A stretch of 17,570 nucleotides of DNA from an uncultured Bacteriovorax sp. (GTDB taxonomy: Bacteria; Bdellovibrionota; Bacteriovoracia; Bacteriovoracales; Bacteriovoracaceae), in contig CAMLRB010000054.1 in assembly GCA_946482295.1 (NCBI GenBank), positions 1 to 17,570 of the forward strand, in the 5' to 3' direction. The stretch's first letter is position 1; each line of letters begins with the position of its first letter. Of the stretch, positions 14,787 through 17,570 are shown in pieces. Both the position numbers and the translations under genes were made by a program. The notes under the pieces were generated by a model, which saw only the letters and a program-made list of their open reading frames with translations, was not told the origin of the DNA and searched no databases.

Positions 14787-15508
14787 ATTGTACCACCATC
14801 AACATTCAAACATGTTCCTGTGATGTATGAAGCATCATCAGAAGCTAAGAAAGCATAAGCAGCTGCAATATCAGATGGCTCCCCTAATCTTCTTAGACTT
14901 GCTTTTTCTTCCATCATCGCCAGAACTTTTTCAGGCATTTTTTTAACCATTGGTGTAGCGATGAATCCTGGGGCCACAGCATTTACGCGAATTTTATCTT
15001 TTCCTAATTCTTTCGCCATTGTTTTTGCCATAGCGATAACACCTGCTTTTGTAGCAGCATAGTTTGTTTGACCGAAGTTTCCGTAGTGAGCAACAACTGA
15101 AGCGGCCTGAATGATTGATCCACCTTTTCCAGCAGCTTTCATCACTTCAGCTGCAGCTTTAGAAAGTTTAAAGATAGATGTCAGGTTAACAGCAATAACC
15201 GCGTCCCACTGCTCATCTGTCATTTTAAGGAGTGTTGAATCTTTTGTGATCCCCGCATTGTTGATAAGAACATCCACACCTTTGGCCATTTCTGCTTTGA
15301 TAGCATCAAGAGTTTCTGTTTTTGTCACGTCACCAGAAATGTAAGTCATTTTATTTGGAAAAAGTGCTTTTAATTCTGATTGCTCGAGTGTTGGCATGTC
15401 GATCAAAACAAGTTCTGATCCTTCAGCATAAAATCTTTCCGCTGTCGCGCGACCGATTCCTGATGCTGCTCCCGTGATGAATACTCTTTTGTTTGTTAAA
15501 CCTTTCAT
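14777..15508 (-). CDS. Short-chain dehydrogenase/reductase, FabG/PhaB-like
   Basis: A 243-residue classical SDR that probably reduces a 3-ketoacyl thioester to the 3-hydroxy form. The cofactor motif TGAASGIG (12-19), NNAG (83-86), N109, catalytic S137 and Y150-x3-K154 are all present, with the PGFIATPM and DGGTILG ends usual in the family. The acidic residue D37 after the second strand (LVLID) favours NADH over NADPH, though this is a weak guide. AGGAG lies ten bases before the ATG. It follows the ketoacyl synthase gene by 23 bases, so the ketone made by that enzyme is a natural substrate. It is a classical SDR, not the extended type of OleD, which argues against a simple ole operon. Confidence 0.95.
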   Translation of the reverse strand: MKGLTNKRVFITGAASGIGRATAERFYAEGSELVLIDMPTLEQSELKALFPNKMTYISGDVTKTETLDAIKAEMAKGVDVLINNAGITKDSTLLKMTDEQWDAVIAVNLTSIFKLSKAAAEVMKAAGKGGSIIQAASVVAHYGNFGQTNYAATKAGVIAMAKTMAKELGKDKIRVNAVAPGFIATPMVKKMPEKVLAMMEEKASLRRLGEPSDIAAAYAFLASDDASYITGTCLNVDGGTILG

Positions 15509-15531
15509 AAATATTTTCTCCTAATGTATTT

Positions 15532-16566
15532 TTAACCTAGATCCTGAAGTTCGTTTGTATCGAAAGTGTTTGAGTCCCAACGAAGAGACATCGCCGACCA
15601 CATGTAGCCAATGCCTGCACTTGCTAAAACAACATGATCACCTTTTTTTAACTTACCGCGTTTTTCCGCAAGGCCTAACGAGAGAACTTGATCAGGGGCA
15701 CCGAAGTGTCCGTAATGATCAAGATAGATTGATTGTTCTTGTCTTAATTCCATCGGCTCCAAAATAGCGTCGTGTGCCGATTTTTTCATGTGTAGAAGTG
15801 CGAGATAATCAATTGGTTTTTTAAGTTCATTGTCAGCAGCTTCACGAATCACTTGTAGGAAGTTCACGATTGATCTTTTTTCAAGGCGCTCGCGCATTCC
15901 ATCCACATCAGGTACCTGAAGATAGCTCATGCTGTGATCGAGTCCTTCTCTCCATGGATGTCTTGTCCCACCGCCCGGAACAATAACATCCGTTGTGAAA
16001 TCGCCATCGGTAATAATCGATGAAGTGAGAAGTGGATTGCAGGCCACATCGCTTTTTTCTAATAGAATTGCTGAGCCACCGTCTGCCAGGTTATAAAGAA
16101 AACGAGTATTGGCATCTTTGTAATTAACGAGATCACCCGTTTTGTGACCACCACAAAGAAGAACGCGCTTTAATTTTGGATCTGTTTGCATAAGTGATTT
16201 TGCTAAATACAGACCAAGAATTTTATTTGAACAACGGGCAGAGATATCAAAACTGCGAGCGTTTTTTAAACCAAGTTCACGTTGAACATAAATCCCTGCT
16301 GTCCACACGATATAATCTTTGTATTCCGATCCTGTCCAAATCACCATATCAATCGATAGTGGATCAATGTCTTTTAAAACTTTTCTAGCGGCCATGACGG
16401 CCATGTCACCTGGATGCGTGTTTTTATCGGCACGACACTTACGAACAATTCCCATTTTTGATGAGACAACGTGTTCCGGAACACCTGATTCGCGTGCAAT
16501 GTGAGCTGCATCTTCAAATCCATCTGGAAGCCAAACGGCCGCTTTTTTAATATTGATAAAGCTCAT
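15532..16566 (-). CDS. Divergent ketoacyl synthase III (thiolase superfamily), C-H-H triad
   Basis: A 344-residue thiolase-fold condensing enzyme related to FabH. The nucleophile is C112 in FDISARCSNKI, aligned to the FabH active-site cysteine. The histidine motif (HQANxRI in FabH) is H259 in LLHMKKSAHD. The third residue, Asn in GNT of FabH, is replaced: the matching segment is HYGHFGAP, with H287. The adjacent loop GGGTRHPW and the DGGSAILLE strand are kept. Loss of Asn occurs in several family members that do not do malonyl decarboxylation, for instance acyltransferases such as CerJ and the PqsBC condensing enzyme, so this one may use a different extender or join two acyl groups. Its ATG overlaps the upstream hydrolase stop by one base (TAATG), with AAAGGA as ribosome site. 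Confidence 0.9.
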   Translation of the reverse strand: MSFINIKKAAVWLPDGFEDAAHIARESGVPEHVVSSKMGIVRKCRADKNTHPGDMAVMAARKVLKDIDPLSIDMVIWTGSEYKDYIVWTAGIYVQRELGLKNARSFDISARCSNKILGLYLAKSLMQTDPKLKRVLLCGGHKTGDLVNYKDANTRFLYNLADGGSAILLEKSDVACNPLLTSSIITDGDFTTDVIVPGGGTRHPWREGLDHSMSYLQVPDVDGMRERLEKRSIVNFLQVIREAADNELKKPIDYLALLHMKKSAHDAILEPMELRQEQSIYLDHYGHFGAPDQVLSLGLAEKRGKLKKGDHVVLASAGIGYMWSAMSLRWDSNTFDTNELQDLG

Positions 16567-17381
16567 TAGATTTTTCCTTTAAAAAATGTCGTTAATTTTT
16601 CAGCAACGAGAGAAGGTCTTTCTAAAAAAAAGAAATGGTCTGTTTCATCAATCCATTCTGTTTGAACAGATGCATTCTTCAGAGCATTTTTAAAAATATT
16701 TGGAGACTCGGGAGAAACAAAACGATCTTCACGTCCACACATAGCAAGAACTGGCATTGTAAATGAATCGTAATTCGTTTCTTTTTCAATAAAGGCCACA
16801 GCGGCGTTGTTTTGGCGGATGAGCTCGTCGAGTGAAACTTTGTGTTCCATTCGAAGATTAATGATTCGTTGAAACTGAGAAGGATTTTTTGTCGGTAGTG
16901 TGGGATGAACTGTTCCCATTGTCGCGTACTGAGCTTGAACAAGTGGATCAAACGCATCAAAGGCGCGAAGACCATCTTCGGTTAATTTCTGTCCATGACT
17001 AAAATGCGGAGGGCCACCTGTCGTGCACATTAAACTTAGAGCTCTCACTCTCTCTGGAGCAAGGACGCAAAGTTCTTGAGCAATAAATCCCCCCATAGAA
17101 ATTCCCATAAGACCAAAAGATTTCGCTCCTTCAGCATCCATCACACTTAAAGCGTCTTTTGCAAGATCAGCAATAGAATAGGCCTCTTTCGTTTTAGAAG
17201 ATTTTCCCGTTCCGCGATTATCAATCAAGATGACAGTAAATTGTTTTTTGAGTTCATCAATGAGATCGATGTAATTGTAGTGCGTACAGCCAAAACCTGA
17301 GAGTCCTAAAAGGTAAGGACCTTGACCCGTTTTAAAATAGGCCAGTTCACCGAAATCTCGTTTTACAGTATGGAGATTCAT
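16566..17381 (-). CDS. Alpha/beta hydrolase, first gene of the acyl cluster
   Basis: A 271-residue alpha/beta-hydrolase-fold enzyme with the full triad: nucleophile S95 in GISMGG, acid in GREDRF and base in the DHFFFLERP segment. The LSGFG motif near residues 27-31 is the oxyanion hole and IDNRGTGKS the typical loop. No signal peptide is seen, so it acts in the cytoplasm. The family includes 3-oxoadipate enol-lactonases, thioesterases and lactonases; a chain-release or lactone-opening role fits the cluster but is not proved. Both cluster hydrolases are about 260-270 residues and similar in layout, so they may be old duplicates with different substrates. The start is preceded only by a weak GTGAG site, and the promoter region lies 60 bases upstream. 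Confidence 0.93.
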   Translation of the reverse strand: MNLHTVKRDFGELAYFKTGQGPYLLGLSGFGCTHYNYIDLIDELKKQFTVILIDNRGTGKSSKTKEAYSIADLAKDALSVMDAEGAKSFGLMGISMGGFIAQELCVLAPERVRALSLMCTTGGPPHFSHGQKLTEDGLRAFDAFDPLVQAQYATMGTVHPTLPTKNPSQFQRIINLRMEHKVSLDELIRQNNAAVAFIEKETNYDSFTMPVLAMCGREDRFVSPESPNIFKNALKNASVQTEWIDETDHFFFLERPSLVAEKLTTFFKGKI

Positions 17382-17415
17382 AAAAAACTCACATGAAAAA
17401 ATGAAAAAAGAAACA

Positions 17416-17447
17416 AGTAAAGTTCACCCAGGAGTGAATTTTGTCAA
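17416..17447 (-). promoter_or_regulatory. Promoter with operator-like inverted repeat for the acyl cluster
   Basis: On the minus strand a perfect TTGACA (17442-17447) lies 60 bases before the first hydrolase. Downstream of it is a dyad TTCAC-N6-GTGAA (17423-17438, with further matching A and T outside the arms). The -10 is unclear: AACTTT at 17-base spacing or TTTACT at 20. A repressor on the dyad would block RNA polymerase. A hairpin in the leader RNA is the alternative reading. Confidence 0.45.
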
Positions 17448-17554
17448 GGTGAGTCTCATCATAATAATTGGATCTAACTTTTTCTAACATCACTGCGGAG
17501 AACCACATCGTTTATAAACTGCCCCACTACCGTGGTGGAAAATAAGGAAAGGTC

Positions 17555-17570
17555 ATGAAGAAATTCATGA
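17555..17570 (+). CDS. Start of a plus-strand gene cut by the right edge
   Basis: An ATG at 17555 follows AAGGAAAGG at ideal distance and opens MKKFM, a typical beginning of a signal peptide or membrane protein. Only five codons are inside the window. TATAAA lies about 45 bases upstream as a possible -10. The gene is divergent from the acyl cluster, with about 170 bases between, so the shared region may hold control sites for both. Confidence 0.45.

Noticed and set aside
16679..16975. 98-codon minus-strand frame inside the first hydrolase
   Set aside because: It is an out-of-frame shadow of a gene with complete catalytic motifs and has no ribosome site or recognisable fold.
12520..17381. A true oleABCD operon
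   Set aside because: The reductase is a classical FabG-like SDR, not the extended OleD type; the synthase has His rather than the usual third residue; and there are two hydrolases. Similar kinds of enzyme, but not the same set.
1..17570. CRISPR array, tRNA, rRNA, insertion sequence, prophage or attachment site
   Set aside because: I found no regularly spaced repeats, no cloverleaf or rRNA-like stretch, no transposase or integrase motif and no long direct or terminal inverted repeats.

Overview
The window is 17.6 kb of compact, AT-rich bacterial chromosome with no tRNA, rRNA, CRISPR array or insertion sequence that I can see, and no gene-free stretch longer than about 175 bases. The gene content (class II fructose bisphosphatase GlpX, PilZ, a ClpB-like disaggregase, a periplasmic S1/P1-type nuclease, ketoacyl synthase III paralogues) and the codon and base style suggest a Gram-negative of the Bdellovibrio/Bacteriovorax type (Bdellovibrionota) or a related former deltaproteobacterial lineage. 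That placement is inference from recognised families; no marker gene fixes it.

Layout. (1) 1-3507: the tail of a plus-strand gene of unknown function, then a minus-strand run read from right to left: PilZ-domain protein, glpX (own promoter), SRPBCC lipid-binding-type protein, small phasin-like helical protein, YggS-type PLP homeostasis protein. (2) 3577-6425: plus-strand group pgsA (phospholipid synthesis), serB (serine synthesis, overlapping pgsA by 8 nt), panD (beta-alanine for CoA) and a leucine-rich-repeat protein. (3) 6422-9245, minus: a lone cyclic-nucleotide-binding domain protein and a shortened ClpB-like double AAA+ ATPase ending at a strong terminator hairpin. (4) 9329-11961, minus: a tight three-gene unit of a widely conserved but uncharacterised 468-residue protein, a secreted zinc nuclease with all nine metal ligands, and a single-domain response regulator. 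(5) 12063-12523, plus: a small Cys-rich ferredoxin-like protein and a 41-residue membrane microprotein.

(6) 12520-17450, minus: the most interesting part. Five tightly packed, partly overlapping genes encode, in transcription order, an alpha/beta hydrolase, a divergent ketoacyl synthase III, an SDR reductase, a second alpha/beta hydrolase and an acyl-CoA ligase. Together they could activate a fatty or aryl acid, condense it, reduce the keto group and release or rearrange the product. The set resembles the enzyme kinds in OleABCD (head-to-head olefin/beta-lactone) and PQS-type pathways but matches neither. The synthase keeps its catalytic Cys and His but has His where Asn is normal. A TTGACA box followed by an inverted repeat lies just upstream, so the unit looks repressible. 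One hydrolase in it has no ordinary start codon that would include its conserved first strand.

The right edge holds the first codons of a plus-strand gene transcribed divergently from this cluster.
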